NCBI RefSeq assembly: GCF_016056295.1
Contig: NZ_JAECZB010000093.1
Coordinates: forward strand, 37,844 to 101,843
Length of the DNA stretch: 64,000 nt
Direction of reading: 5' to 3'
Origin: Atlanticothrix silvestris CENA357
Lineage (GTDB): Bacteria > Cyanobacteriota > Cyanobacteriia > Cyanobacteriales > Nostocaceae
A model generated the notes under the pieces. That model did not search any database, was not told the origin of the DNA, and was given only the letters and a program-made list of their open reading frames with translations. The position numbers and the translations under genes are program-made. Below are positions 9,286 to 18,111 of the stretch, piece after piece. Position 1 is the stretch's first letter. Each line of letters opens with the position of its first letter.

Positions 9286-10682
9286 ACATCATCTTTCTTG
9301 CTCTACCCTTTTTAATAATTATACTTATTGCTATCAGCAGCATCAGTTGGCAGCAGCTAGTTAAGGGAGTCTTATTTTTAATAATTCTTGATGGTGCTTT
9401 ACGAAAGTGGATATTACCACAGGCTAGCAACCTTATGTATCTTTTAAAAGATTTTATTTTAGTTCTTGCTTATATTAAATATTTTCTTTTATCTAATAGA
9501 CCAAAGACACTAATTAAAAATAATTATACAGGTATTATTCACGGCTTTTTAGCCTTAGCTTCGGTATGGTTGTTCTTTCAGTCCTTTAATCCTGACTTGG
9601 GATCACCTATTATTGGAATTTTTGGTTTAAGTCGTTATTTATTGTATGTTCCTTTGATGTGGATGCTTCCAAACTTATTTGATTCAGAGGAAGAACTGTA
9701 TAAATTTTTACGCAATTATCTTTTGTGTTTAATTCCGGTTTGTATTTTAGGAATTGCTCAATTTTCCAGCCCAGCTTCTAGCCTTCTTAATGTGGCCCCT
9801 GGAGGGGAGGAGGCATCGGAATCACTTGGTTTTGGTGAGGGTAAATTGAGAATATCTAGTGTATTTGCTTTTCCCAATATTTATACATCATATTTAGTCT
9901 TAAATTTTGCATTTCTCATTACATATCTTACAAATCAAGATAGGAATTCCCAAAAATGGAGATTAATTATTTTATTAGAATTATTATTAATGGTAGCTAA
10001 TTTTTTTATGACTGGTTCTCGTGGAGTAATTGGCTATTCTGTGTTTATATTGTTATTTTATTTGTTGATAAAAAGTTTTGATAATTTATCAAAAATGATA
10101 AATTTTTTCAAGAAAATGGCTATTCCGGCTGTTTTAGGTGTAGTTATTTTGTCTCATTACTTTGCTCCAGCCCTAGAGGCATTTTCATCTCGTGGAAGTG
10201 TCGTAGATGCTGCTAAAGGCGATGCTAGAATAGCTTATTCTTTATCTATTCATACTCTACCTGGTAAATTTATTCTAGACTCTTATGGCACTGGTGCAAC
10301 TCAATCTGCTCGCCAGACTTTTCAAAGATTGTTTGACTTGCCTAAAGGTTTACCTACTCCGCCTGCTGAAGCAGAAACGCATCGTGTCACTATTGAAATA
10401 GGGATATTTGGTTTTATACTCTGGTACGGAATGCGTATTGCTCTTTTAATAGCAACTTGGTCAGCTTATCGAAAACTCACCAGACCATTTTTAAAAGATT
10501 TGGCATTAGTTTCTTTCTTGATTCATGTATTGTGGTTCATAGGTCAAGTTGTAGTTCATCCTCTGGCTGTAGTTTATTATTGGTTTTTAAATGGATTTAT
10601 TTTCTTATTACCTAAATTAGAAGCAATCGAAAATAACCGCCAACGACAGCAAATGATCCTGAATTACCAAAGAAAGACATAA
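9282..10682 (+). CDS. O-antigen ligase/Wzy-polymerase-like membrane protein
   Basis: A 466-residue polytopic membrane protein with roughly ten to twelve hydrophobic segments. It has the family feature FMTGSRGVIGYSVFILL and a larger polar loop late in the protein (about residues 300-375, containing DSYGTGATQSARQTF). This layout fits the WaaL/Wzy superfamily, whose members join or polymerise lipid-linked oligosaccharides on the periplasmic side of the membrane. In this setting it is the best candidate for the polymerase of the surface polysaccharide. The start overlaps the stop of the preceding glycosyltransferase by four bases. The polymerase and ligase roles cannot be told apart from sequence alone. 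Confidence 0.8.
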   Translation: MNIIFLALPFLIIILIAISSISWQQLVKGVLFLIILDGALRKWILPQASNLMYLLKDFILVLAYIKYFLLSNRPKTLIKNNYTGIIHGFLALASVWLFFQSFNPDLGSPIIGIFGLSRYLLYVPLMWMLPNLFDSEEELYKFLRNYLLCLIPVCILGIAQFSSPASSLLNVAPGGEEASESLGFGEGKLRISSVFAFPNIYTSYLVLNFAFLITYLTNQDRNSQKWRLIILLELLLMVANFFMTGSRGVIGYSVFILLFYLLIKSFDNLSKMINFFKKMAIPAVLGVVILSHYFAPALEAFSSRGSVVDAAKGDARIAYSLSIHTLPGKFILDSYGTGATQSARQTFQRLFDLPKGLPTPPAEAETHRVTIEIGIFGFILWYGMRIALLIATWSAYRKLTRPFLKDLALVSFLIHVLWFIGQVVVHPLAVVYYWFLNGFIFLLPKLEAIENNRQRQQMILNYQRKT

Positions 10683-10731
10683 AACATAATATCTAAATTA
10701 GTTAGTTATAGTATATATATTTTTTATTTTC

Positions 10732-11883
10732 ATGAAAAATATCAATAATAAAAAAGTCCATTTTTGGTTTCCAAATATATTTGATGTCAAGGGAGGAATA
10801 CAAACTTATTTACAGGCTTTGTTAATAGCGGCGACTGAGTATATTCCTAATTTAAAGATAGAAGTTTATAACAAGCTTGACAAAAATAAAAGTAAACGAG
10901 AATCCGTTTCCAATCATGTTGATTTCCATTTTTATGGCAACATACCACATACTATCAGAAGTATTTATTTTGCGGTGAGTCTGATTTTGGACTCAATAAA
11001 TAAACGCCCAAATCTGATTTTAACTGGTCACATCAACTTTGCCCCTGTCGCTTACTGGATTCATCGTTTAATAGGAATTCACTACTGGGTAGTAGTTCAC
11101 GGTATTGAAGTTTGGAGCCTAAAAAATCCTATTAAACAAAAAGCTTTACAGTCAGCAGGAAAAATACTTTCAGTGAGTGGGTATACACGCGATCGCCTGC
11201 TTAAAGAACAAAACCTTGAGCCTGATCAAATTTCACTTTTGCCAGTTACCTTTGATGCAAATCGGTTTGAAATTGCCCCCAAATCAAAATACTTACTAGA
11301 ACGATATGGTTTAACTCCAGACCAGCTGATAATCTTAACTGTTGCTCGGCTATCTAGTAGTGAAGGTTACAAAGGTTACGATCAAGTTATTCGGGCACTA
11401 CCCCAAATTCGACAGCAAATTCCCAATGTTCACTATTTAATAGTTGGTAAAGGTAATGACCGTCCTCGGATTGAGGAAGTAGTGCAAAATCTCAACCTAC
11501 AAAACTACGTTACTCTAACCGGATTTATTCCAGATGAAGAACTCGTTCCTCACTATAACTTGTGCGATGTATTTGCAATGCCGAGTAAAGGCGAGGGTTT
11601 TGGAATTGTCTACCTTGAAGCCTTAGCTTGTGGGAAACCTGCACTGGGTGGAAACCAAGATGGAGCGATAGATGCGCTTTGTCATGGTGAACTCGGAGCA
11701 TTAGTTAATCCTGATGATATAGAAGAAATTGCTCAAACGCTGGTTCAAATTTTACAACGTACTTATCCTAATGCTTTAATGTATCAACCTCAAGCGCTAC
11801 GTTCTAAAGTAATTGAAACGTTTGGGTACGAGCATTTTAAAGCTACTCTAGATAGCTATTTGGATGAGTATTTCCAAGTGTAA
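10732..11883 (+). CDS. Glycosyltransferase family 4 (GT-B fold)
   Basis: A 383-residue GT-B transferase. It opens with VHFWFPNIFDVKGGIQTYLQ, the GG loop of the acceptor domain. The donor domain begins near residue 199, LIILTVARLSSSEGYKGYD. The signature PSKGEGFGIVYLEALACG is near residue 284, followed by GGNQDGAIDAL. All catalytic features of family 4 are present, so it should be active. It is 49 bases downstream of the membrane polymerase gene and 16 bases upstream of the amidotransferase gene. It probably builds the same repeat unit as its neighbours. Confidence 0.87.
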   Translation: MKNINNKKVHFWFPNIFDVKGGIQTYLQALLIAATEYIPNLKIEVYNKLDKNKSKRESVSNHVDFHFYGNIPHTIRSIYFAVSLILDSINKRPNLILTGHINFAPVAYWIHRLIGIHYWVVVHGIEVWSLKNPIKQKALQSAGKILSVSGYTRDRLLKEQNLEPDQISLLPVTFDANRFEIAPKSKYLLERYGLTPDQLIILTVARLSSSEGYKGYDQVIRALPQIRQQIPNVHYLIVGKGNDRPRIEEVVQNLNLQNYVTLTGFIPDEELVPHYNLCDVFAMPSKGEGFGIVYLEALACGKPALGGNQDGAIDALCHGELGALVNPDDIEEIAQTLVQILQRTYPNALMYQPQALRSKVIETFGYEHFKATLDSYLDEYFQV

Positions 11884-11899
11884 GGAGCTAATATTTTAA

Positions 11900-13693
11900 A
11901 TGTGTGGTATTGCTGGAATTCTTACAGTTAATCAGTATCAAGATAACTTGCAAACCATTATTCAGGGAATGCAAGCTGCCATACGTCATCGTGGCCCTGA
12001 TGATTCGGGTATTTACATTGCTCAGGAAAAACAAGTAGCCCTCGCCCATACTCGTCTCGCAATTCTCGACCTCAGCTTGGCCGGACATCAGCCCATGTCT
12101 ACTTCCGATGGGCGTTATTGGATTGTTTTCAATGGTGAGATTTATAACTTTGAAAAAATTAGGCAAGACCTGATTAGCCAAGGCGAAGAGTTTAAATCCC
12201 AAACAGACACAGAAATAATTCTCAAACTTTATCAAAGAGTAGGTTCTGATTGTGTCCGCTATTTACGCGGTATGTTTGCTTTTGCAATTTGGGATGATGC
12301 TGAAAAAACTTGTTTTTTAGCTCGTGATCCTTTAGGCATAAAGCCACTTTATTATTGGCAATCTGGTTCAACGTTAGTTTTTGCTTCAGAACTTAAATCT
12401 ATTCTTGCATCCCGTTTACCTGCGATTAACTTGAGTGCAGAGGGATTGTATGGTTATTTAATTAGTGGTTCTGTGCCAGAGCCAAATACGTTAATTGAAG
12501 GAGTTTACTGCCTCAATGCTGGTCATTCATTGCATTGGCAAGCAGGTAAAATTAGTCAAAAACAATATTGGCAAATTGATTTTACTCCAGCAGAAACTTC
12601 ACTTGCGGAAGCTCAAGCAAAAGTAAGGGCTGCTTTAATTAATTCTATTCATAATCATTTTGTGAGTGATGTACCTGTAGGTATATTTCTGAGTGGCGGG
12701 ATTGATTCAACGGCAGTTTTAGCCTTAGCACGTCAAACCCAAAAAGGTTTACTAAAAACTTACTCAATTGCATTTGCAGAATCAGAGTGGAATGAAGGCG
12801 AAATTGCGAGCAAAGCTGCTCAAGAATTTGATACTGAGCATACAGAATATAAAATTACTGCTGATTTAGCCAAAGCTCTATTTCCAAAATTTTTAGAAAC
12901 AATTGACCAGCCTAGTATAGATGGCTTCAATACATTCTGTGTCTCCAAAGTAGCGCACGACGATGGTACAAAAGTTGTTCTTTCCGGTTTAGGTGGAGAT
13001 GAACTATTTGGAGGTTATGGTTCTTTTCAAAAAGTTCCACAAATGGTTCGATTAGGCAGAAAAATTAAGGCTTTTTATCCCATCAATATTGGCATTGGGA
13101 AGGGGTTAGAGAATTGGGCGCGATCGCCAAAAATGAGACGTTTAGGAGATTTTTTACAACAACCTCCCGATTCAGGTGCCGCTTACCGCAGTTTTCGGGG
13201 AATATTCTCTCATCAAGAAGCTTGCAAAATTGCTCAACGATATCTTCCAGATCATGTTTTACTTGAACGTTACAGTACTAATCAAATTACTTCCCAGCCA
13301 ACCCTAGAGGATGAAGTTAGTTTATTAGAAATTAGTGGCTATATGCGTAATCAGCTATTAAGAGATAGTGATGTGATGAGTATGGCATGGGGTTTAGAAC
13401 TGCGAGTTCCACTAGTTGATCGTGTTCTTGTCGAAACAATTTCTTCAATTCCTAGCAATTTACGTTTAATGTCTAACAAGCAGTTATTAATTCAAGCTGT
13501 TCCAGAATTACCCACTTGGGTGTACAATCGTCCCAAACGTGGATTTTACTTCCCTTTTCAACAATGGCTTCAACAGGAATGGCATGAGTGTTTTCAGCGA
13601 GTTCCTGCGTTTAACGATATACCGTTAAGTATGTGGTATCGTCGTTGGAGTCTAGCTTTATTTCAACATTGGTGGGAGAATATTTCAAACTAG
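11900..13693 (+). CDS. Glutamine-hydrolysing asparagine synthase-type amidotransferase
   Basis: A 597-residue two-domain enzyme. Residues 1-200 form the class II glutaminase domain: Cys 2 is the nucleophile exposed after Met removal, RHRGPDDSG is at about 29-37, and FNGEIYN is at 77-83. Residues 240-590 form the ATP-pyrophosphatase domain with the PP-loop SGGIDS at 265-270 and SGLGGDELFGGYG further on. The known reaction is glutamine-dependent amidation of an aspartate or similar carboxylate with ATP to AMP and PPi. Because it sits inside a polysaccharide cluster, it may amidate a sugar acid rather than make asparagine; that is inference. An AAGGAG ribosome site overlaps the stop region of the preceding gene. 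asnB is the usual family name, but an asparagine role is not established here. Confidence 0.88.
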   Translation: MCGIAGILTVNQYQDNLQTIIQGMQAAIRHRGPDDSGIYIAQEKQVALAHTRLAILDLSLAGHQPMSTSDGRYWIVFNGEIYNFEKIRQDLISQGEEFKSQTDTEIILKLYQRVGSDCVRYLRGMFAFAIWDDAEKTCFLARDPLGIKPLYYWQSGSTLVFASELKSILASRLPAINLSAEGLYGYLISGSVPEPNTLIEGVYCLNAGHSLHWQAGKISQKQYWQIDFTPAETSLAEAQAKVRAALINSIHNHFVSDVPVGIFLSGGIDSTAVLALARQTQKGLLKTYSIAFAESEWNEGEIASKAAQEFDTEHTEYKITADLAKALFPKFLETIDQPSIDGFNTFCVSKVAHDDGTKVVLSGLGGDELFGGYGSFQKVPQMVRLGRKIKAFYPINIGIGKGLENWARSPKMRRLGDFLQQPPDSGAAYRSFRGIFSHQEACKIAQRYLPDHVLLERYSTNQITSQPTLEDEVSLLEISGYMRNQLLRDSDVMSMAWGLELRVPLVDRVLVETISSIPSNLRLMSNKQLLIQAVPELPTWVYNRPKRGFYFPFQQWLQQEWHECFQRVPAFNDIPLSMWYRRWSLALFQHWWENISN

Positions 13694-13745
13694 ACTAGTA
13701 AATAGCTTGTGTAATTAGCTATATCAATCAAGCTAATCCTTAAAT

Positions 13746-14954
13746 ATGAAAACAAATACCAAGCAACTACGTGTTTGTCAGGTAGTTGCTAGTATAAACG
13801 AAGTTGTAGGTGGGCCAGCATATTCTGTAACAAATCTAGCTCAATCTTTATCTGAGCTACAAATTTGCTCTCATTTATTCACCCTTGACTATCAAAATGC
13901 TGGGAAACAAGTTCCTACTATAAATGTAAATGTTCATAGTTATTCTGCTACAAAATTAGCCAAATATTTACGGGGATTTCAACCTAGTGCCAACTATGCT
14001 TTACAGCAAATAGCATCATGTGAGTTAGATTTAATTCATAATCATGGGCTGTGGATGTTTCCGAATCTGTATGCTCGTCAAGCAGCTGTAAACAATAATT
14101 TACCATTGATAATTTCTCCGAGAGGAATGCTGGAGTCGTGGTCTTTAAGAAATAGCTGGTTCAAAAAATTACCTGCATGGTATCTGTATGAACAGCAGAA
14201 CCTCCAAAAAGCGATCGCCTTCCATGCAACCTCAGATGAAGAAGCTAAATCCATTCGCCAGCTTAATTTTCGTCAACCTATCGCTTTAATTCCTAATGGA
14301 GTAAGTCTACCTAATCTCAGTAATCTACCTAATCGAGAGATTTTATTTAAACAGTTCCCTGAAATCACTAAAAAAAAATGGCTCTTATTTTTATCTAGGA
14401 TTCATCCTAAAAAAGGTATAGACAATTTACTTTATGTCTGGAAAAAGCTAATCACTCAATTTCCTGATTGGCATTTAATCATTGCAGGTCCCGACTTAAT
14501 TGGCTATCAAGCAAAATTAGAACAGTTAACAGCACAATTAGAATTACAGCCACGAGTAACTTTTACAGGGATGCTTTCAGGAGAACAAAAAGCTTCTGCC
14601 TTATGTAATGCAGATTTGTTTGTTCTACCAACTCACTCGGAAAATTTTGGCATTGCCATAGCAGAATCTTTAGCTTATGGAGTACCTGTGATTACTACCA
14701 AAGGCGCGCCCTGGAAAGATTTAGAAGGTTATGGTTGTGGTTGGTGGATTGAAGATAATCAGCAAGCACTCATGGATGTTTTAATAGAGGCGATAGAAAT
14801 GCCTGAGAGTCAGCGACAAGCAATGGGTTTAAAAGGACGAAACTTAGTTGAAACCAAATACTCTTGGAGCGTAATCGCTAAAGATATGGCCAGTGTTTAC
14901 CATTGGATTCTGAATGGGGGTAGTCCTCCTAGTTGTATTCAAGTTAATGAATAA
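13746..14954 (+). CDS. Glycosyltransferase family 4 (GT-B fold)
   Basis: A 402-residue GT-B transferase. The N terminus has VCQVVASINEVVGGPAYSV, with the GG loop in the acceptor domain. The donor domain starts near residue 214, LLFLSRIHPKKGIDNLL. The signature is near residue 298, ENFGIAIAESLAYGVPVI, followed by TTKGAPWKDLEGYGCGWW, a variant seen in mannosyl/fucosyl-type transferases of cyanobacteria. It follows the amidotransferase gene after 52 bases and precedes another transferase by 24. All residues expected for activity are present. Its exact sugar is unknown. Confidence 0.87.
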   Translation: MKTNTKQLRVCQVVASINEVVGGPAYSVTNLAQSLSELQICSHLFTLDYQNAGKQVPTINVNVHSYSATKLAKYLRGFQPSANYALQQIASCELDLIHNHGLWMFPNLYARQAAVNNNLPLIISPRGMLESWSLRNSWFKKLPAWYLYEQQNLQKAIAFHATSDEEAKSIRQLNFRQPIALIPNGVSLPNLSNLPNREILFKQFPEITKKKWLLFLSRIHPKKGIDNLLYVWKKLITQFPDWHLIIAGPDLIGYQAKLEQLTAQLELQPRVTFTGMLSGEQKASALCNADLFVLPTHSENFGIAIAESLAYGVPVITTKGAPWKDLEGYGCGWWIEDNQQALMDVLIEAIEMPESQRQAMGLKGRNLVETKYSWSVIAKDMASVYHWILNGGSPPSCIQVNE

Positions 14955-14978
14955 TGGGCTGATAACAGAGAGGTTAAT

Positions 14979-16121
14979 GTGAAAATAGCTATTGCTACAG
15001 GCCCTTGGTTTCCTGTACCTACTTTACAGGGAGGAGCGCATCATCGTCTTTGGCAAGGATTGGCAGAAGAATTTGCCGCCGCAGGTCATCAAGTGACTAT
15101 TTTATGTCGTTCTTATCCAAGCCAACCAGATACAGAAAACATTAACAATGTTGAATACATTCGCAAAGGTGGTTTTTCCCAAAGTCCAAATATCTGGTTT
15201 GACTTGCTGAAAGATTTGGCTTATGCCTTTTTGACTTTTCCTACTTTACCCCACGCAGATATTTTGGTGATCAACGATTTTTGGTTGCCTGTATTTGCTC
15301 CACTACGTTCTAGAGTTGGCAAAATTGTTGTCAGTGTCGGTCGCTTTCCTAAAGGGCAATACCCTTTATATGCTCGTGTAGATTTGTTTACAGTTCTGTC
15401 GCAAGCAATTTGGGACGGAATTGCTCAACAGTACCCTAATGCGATTCCCCGGATGCGATTAATTCCCAATCCTGTTGACACTCGCGTATTCTATCCGTCT
15501 GCTCAATCGAAACCAGAGCGAGCAGAGAAGGTGATTTTATATGTAGGCAGAATTCATCCAGAAAAAGGAATTCATCTTTTATTAGATGCCTTTGCTCTAT
15601 TATCTCAACAGGACTCTCCAGCCAAGTTAAAAATTTTAGGCCCAGTAAAAGGTAGTCAAGGTGGAGGTGGTGAAGGATATTTTCATCAGCTTAAACTAAA
15701 AGCAGAAGGTTTAAAAGTTGAGTTTATAGAACCAATTTTTGATACAAAACAACTTGCTAAAATATATCGAAGCGCAGATTTATTCTGTTATCCTTCATTA
15801 GCTGAAAAAGGCGAAGCGTTTCCAATCGCTCCTCTAGAAGCAATGGTCTGTGGCTTAGTTCCTATAGTATCAGACTTATCTTGTTTTAAAGATTATATAG
15901 AAGATGGAGAAACAGGATATTTCTTTAATCATCGTGACTCTAACGCAGCACAAAATTTAGCGAATACATTAACAAAAGCTATTTCCAGTTCCAAAGATAA
16001 TATATGTCAGATGAGTGATAATGCTAGCCAAAAAGCATCTGAATTTAGTTATGAGCGTATTGCTAAATCATACCTTTCTAATTTTGAAAATTTACTAAAT
16101 TCTGGTAAAAAATCAGGATAA
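14979..16121 (+). CDS. Glycosyltransferase family 4 (GT-B fold)
   Basis: A 380-residue GT-B transferase starting with GTG at 14979; an AGAGAGG ribosome site lies about ten bases upstream, and the protein starts MKIAIATGPWFPVPTLQGGA as expected. The donor domain starts near residue 185, VILYVGRIHPEKGIHLLL. The signature GEAFPIAPLEAMVCGLVPIV is near residue 278. The loop around residues 225-236 (GPVKGSQGGGGEGYF) is unusually glycine-rich. It is the last of the run of family 4 genes and likely shares an operon with the GT2 gene that follows 55 bases later. Confidence 0.86.
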   Translation: MKIAIATGPWFPVPTLQGGAHHRLWQGLAEEFAAAGHQVTILCRSYPSQPDTENINNVEYIRKGGFSQSPNIWFDLLKDLAYAFLTFPTLPHADILVINDFWLPVFAPLRSRVGKIVVSVGRFPKGQYPLYARVDLFTVLSQAIWDGIAQQYPNAIPRMRLIPNPVDTRVFYPSAQSKPERAEKVILYVGRIHPEKGIHLLLDAFALLSQQDSPAKLKILGPVKGSQGGGGEGYFHQLKLKAEGLKVEFIEPIFDTKQLAKIYRSADLFCYPSLAEKGEAFPIAPLEAMVCGLVPIVSDLSCFKDYIEDGETGYFFNHRDSNAAQNLANTLTKAISSSKDNICQMSDNASQKASEFSYERIAKSYLSNFENLLNSGKKSG

Positions 16122-16176
16122 AAATTTTGGTCAAAAAGAAAGATAGTGCAGAAGCAATTAAACTGTGAGGTTTTTG

Positions 16177-16962
16177 ATGCTTAAAGAAGTTACTCCTCTT
16201 ATCCTCACCTACAATGAAGCGCCCAATATTAAGCGTACCCTGCAACATTTGACTTGGGCAAAGACGATTGTAGTTGTTGATAGCTATAGCAATGATGAAA
16301 CTTTAGAAATTTTGCATTCTCATCCGCACATACAAGTTTTTCAACGTAAATTTGATACTCATGCTACGCAGTGGAACTATGGTTTGGAGCAAGTCAAATC
16401 TCAATGGGTGCTTTCTTTAGATGCAGATTACATAGTTACAGATGAGTTAATTATTGAAATTACATCTTTACCAGATAATGAGCAGATAAATGGCTACTTC
16501 ACCAAATTCAAATACTGCGTTTTTGGCAAGCCCCTAAGAGGTACAATACTTCCGCCTCGACAAGTTCTTTTTCGCAAAGAGAAAGCAATTTACATAGATG
16601 ATGGACACACTCAACTTTTAGAAGTCACTGGTAAATCAGCAGTGCTTTCTGGTTGTATTCATCATGATGATCGCAAGTCTTTAAGCCGTTGGTTGTGGGC
16701 GCAGGATCGCTATATGATAGTTGAAGTCAAAAAATTACTGGAAACTTCAGCTAACGAATTGAGTTTGGGCGATCGCATTCGCAAACAAAAGATTGTTGCT
16801 CCCTTTATTATCCTATTGTATTGTCTAATTTTAAAAGGAGGCATCTTGGATGGATGGGCTGGCTGGTACTATGCTTTCCAGCGGATGTTAGCCGAAATTT
16901 TGTTATCAATCCGCTTAATTGAGTATGAAAAACTTGAGCTAAACCAGACTAATAAGCATTGA
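16177..16962 (+). CDS. Family 2 glycosyltransferase (WaaE/KdtX-like)
   Basis: A GT-A, family 2 transferase of about 261 residues. The N terminus reads VTPLILTYNEAPNIKRTL, followed by VVVDSYSNDETLEIL and the metal-binding motif LDADYIV near residue 82. This matches the WaaE/LgtF-like branch, which adds glucose or a related sugar to lipid-linked cores. A hydrophobic C-terminal part (APFIILLYCLILKGG, near residue 208) suggests membrane contact. I chose the ATG at 16177 because a GTGAGG ribosome-like site lies eight bases before it; a GTG at 16165 would add four residues. The stop overlaps the start of the next gene as TGATG, so the two are coupled. Confidence 0.82.
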   Translation: MLKEVTPLILTYNEAPNIKRTLQHLTWAKTIVVVDSYSNDETLEILHSHPHIQVFQRKFDTHATQWNYGLEQVKSQWVLSLDADYIVTDELIIEITSLPDNEQINGYFTKFKYCVFGKPLRGTILPPRQVLFRKEKAIYIDDGHTQLLEVTGKSAVLSGCIHHDDRKSLSRWLWAQDRYMIVEVKKLLETSANELSLGDRIRKQKIVAPFIILLYCLILKGGILDGWAGWYYAFQRMLAEILLSIRLIEYEKLELNQTNKH

Positions 16963-17975
16963 TGCGTAAAAAAAAATCCAAATTCGGTAAATATAGAATA
17001 CTAATATTTAGTGCCATCTTTTTGGTAGCTATTGAAGTCTCTTTAAGGCTTTTATTTGGGCTAGGAAATCCTGTTTTAAGCCAAGCTGATATTTCTACAG
17101 GCTATCGCTTTCAACCTAATCAACAAATAGTTCGCTTTGGCAAACGAATAGAATACAACCAGTACTCTCAACGTTCTCAACCCATCAGTCTACAAAAACT
17201 TGAAGGAACTCTGAGAATTTTAATGGTTGGAGACTCAGTTCTCAATGGTGGTAATCCTATTGACCAAAAACAAATAATTACTGAACAATTGAAAGCCAAA
17301 CTAAAAGCTTCAGGGCAAACTACAGAAGTATTGAATGCTTCTGCCGGCTCATGGGGAATTGGCAATCACTTAGGTTATTTAAAAAAGTTTGGTACTTTTG
17401 GTAGTGATATTGTAATTTTACAAATTGGTACACACGATCTAACTCAACCTACTAGCACAGGTGAACGTGTGGGAAAAGATCCTAATTACCCAGTTCATTC
17501 TTTGTCAGCAATTCAAGAGGCTTTTACTCGCTACATACTACCTCGATTGTTGGGAAACGTTAACTTAAACCCATTTTCTAATCAAGAAATTCCTCAGATT
17601 TCCCCTGCACAAGTGGCTCAACATTTTCAGAAAAACATGGAATTTTTTAAAACAGCAGTCAATTTAGTGCGGGATAAAAAAACACCAATTTACGTACTGT
17701 TTACACCTAATCGTTACGATTTAATTCCAACACCTGTAACTCCACCTTACAAACCGGAGTTTATGCAAGTAGTGAATTCTTTACAAATACCAGTATTTGA
17801 TACTTACGAAGCTTGGTCGAAACTTCCTACTAATGTTGTTGAAACTTACTTTCGAGACGAAGTTCATTTAACTGAAGTTGGTTATGAGGTAGTAGCAAAT
17901 TTAATTTTTCAGCAGCTTTGCATACAACAGAAATTTTCAGGTTGTTCTCTAGCTTCACCTGTACATACTCGTTGA
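16962..17975 (+). CDS. Membrane-anchored SGNH/GDSL-type hydrolase-like protein
   Basis: A 337-residue protein with one N-terminal membrane helix (about residues 11-30) and a C-terminal SGNH-fold domain facing outward. The nucleophile block is MVGDSVLNGG near residue 88, the third block is IGTHDL near 155, and the catalytic Asp-His block is DEVHLTEVG near 300. Such domains act as acyl-esterases or acetyltransferases, so it may remove or move acyl groups on the polysaccharide. I chose the ATG at 16962, which overlaps the preceding stop as TGATG; a TTG three bases earlier is less likely. A clear paralogue lies at 31456-32421. It is the last gene of the rightward cluster. Confidence 0.75.
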   Translation: MRKKKSKFGKYRILIFSAIFLVAIEVSLRLLFGLGNPVLSQADISTGYRFQPNQQIVRFGKRIEYNQYSQRSQPISLQKLEGTLRILMVGDSVLNGGNPIDQKQIITEQLKAKLKASGQTTEVLNASAGSWGIGNHLGYLKKFGTFGSDIVILQIGTHDLTQPTSTGERVGKDPNYPVHSLSAIQEAFTRYILPRLLGNVNLNPFSNQEIPQISPAQVAQHFQKNMEFFKTAVNLVRDKKTPIYVLFTPNRYDLIPTPVTPPYKPEFMQVVNSLQIPVFDTYEAWSKLPTNVVETYFRDEVHLTEVGYEVVANLIFQQLCIQQKFSGCSLASPVHTR

Positions 17976-18041
17976 GTACTCATGATCAATAACTTTTTTG
18001 TAAAAGGGAAAATTCAATTCAACATCGCAGTTTTATAGCAA

Positions 18042-18076
18042 AAAACCTTGTACAGAATAGTTCTATACAAGGTTTT
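18042..18076. terminator. Bidirectional terminator hairpin
   Basis: An 11-base-pair stem (AAAACCTTGTA at 18042-18052 with its complement at 18066-18076) continues inward after one mismatch with AGAA/TTCT. It has A and T tracts on its two sides, so it can end transcription from both directions. It lies between the convergent SGNH gene and the large secreted-protein gene. Confidence 0.8.
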
Positions 18077-18111
18077 GATTTAACCTATTTCACGCCATCC
18101 GAAATATAATT

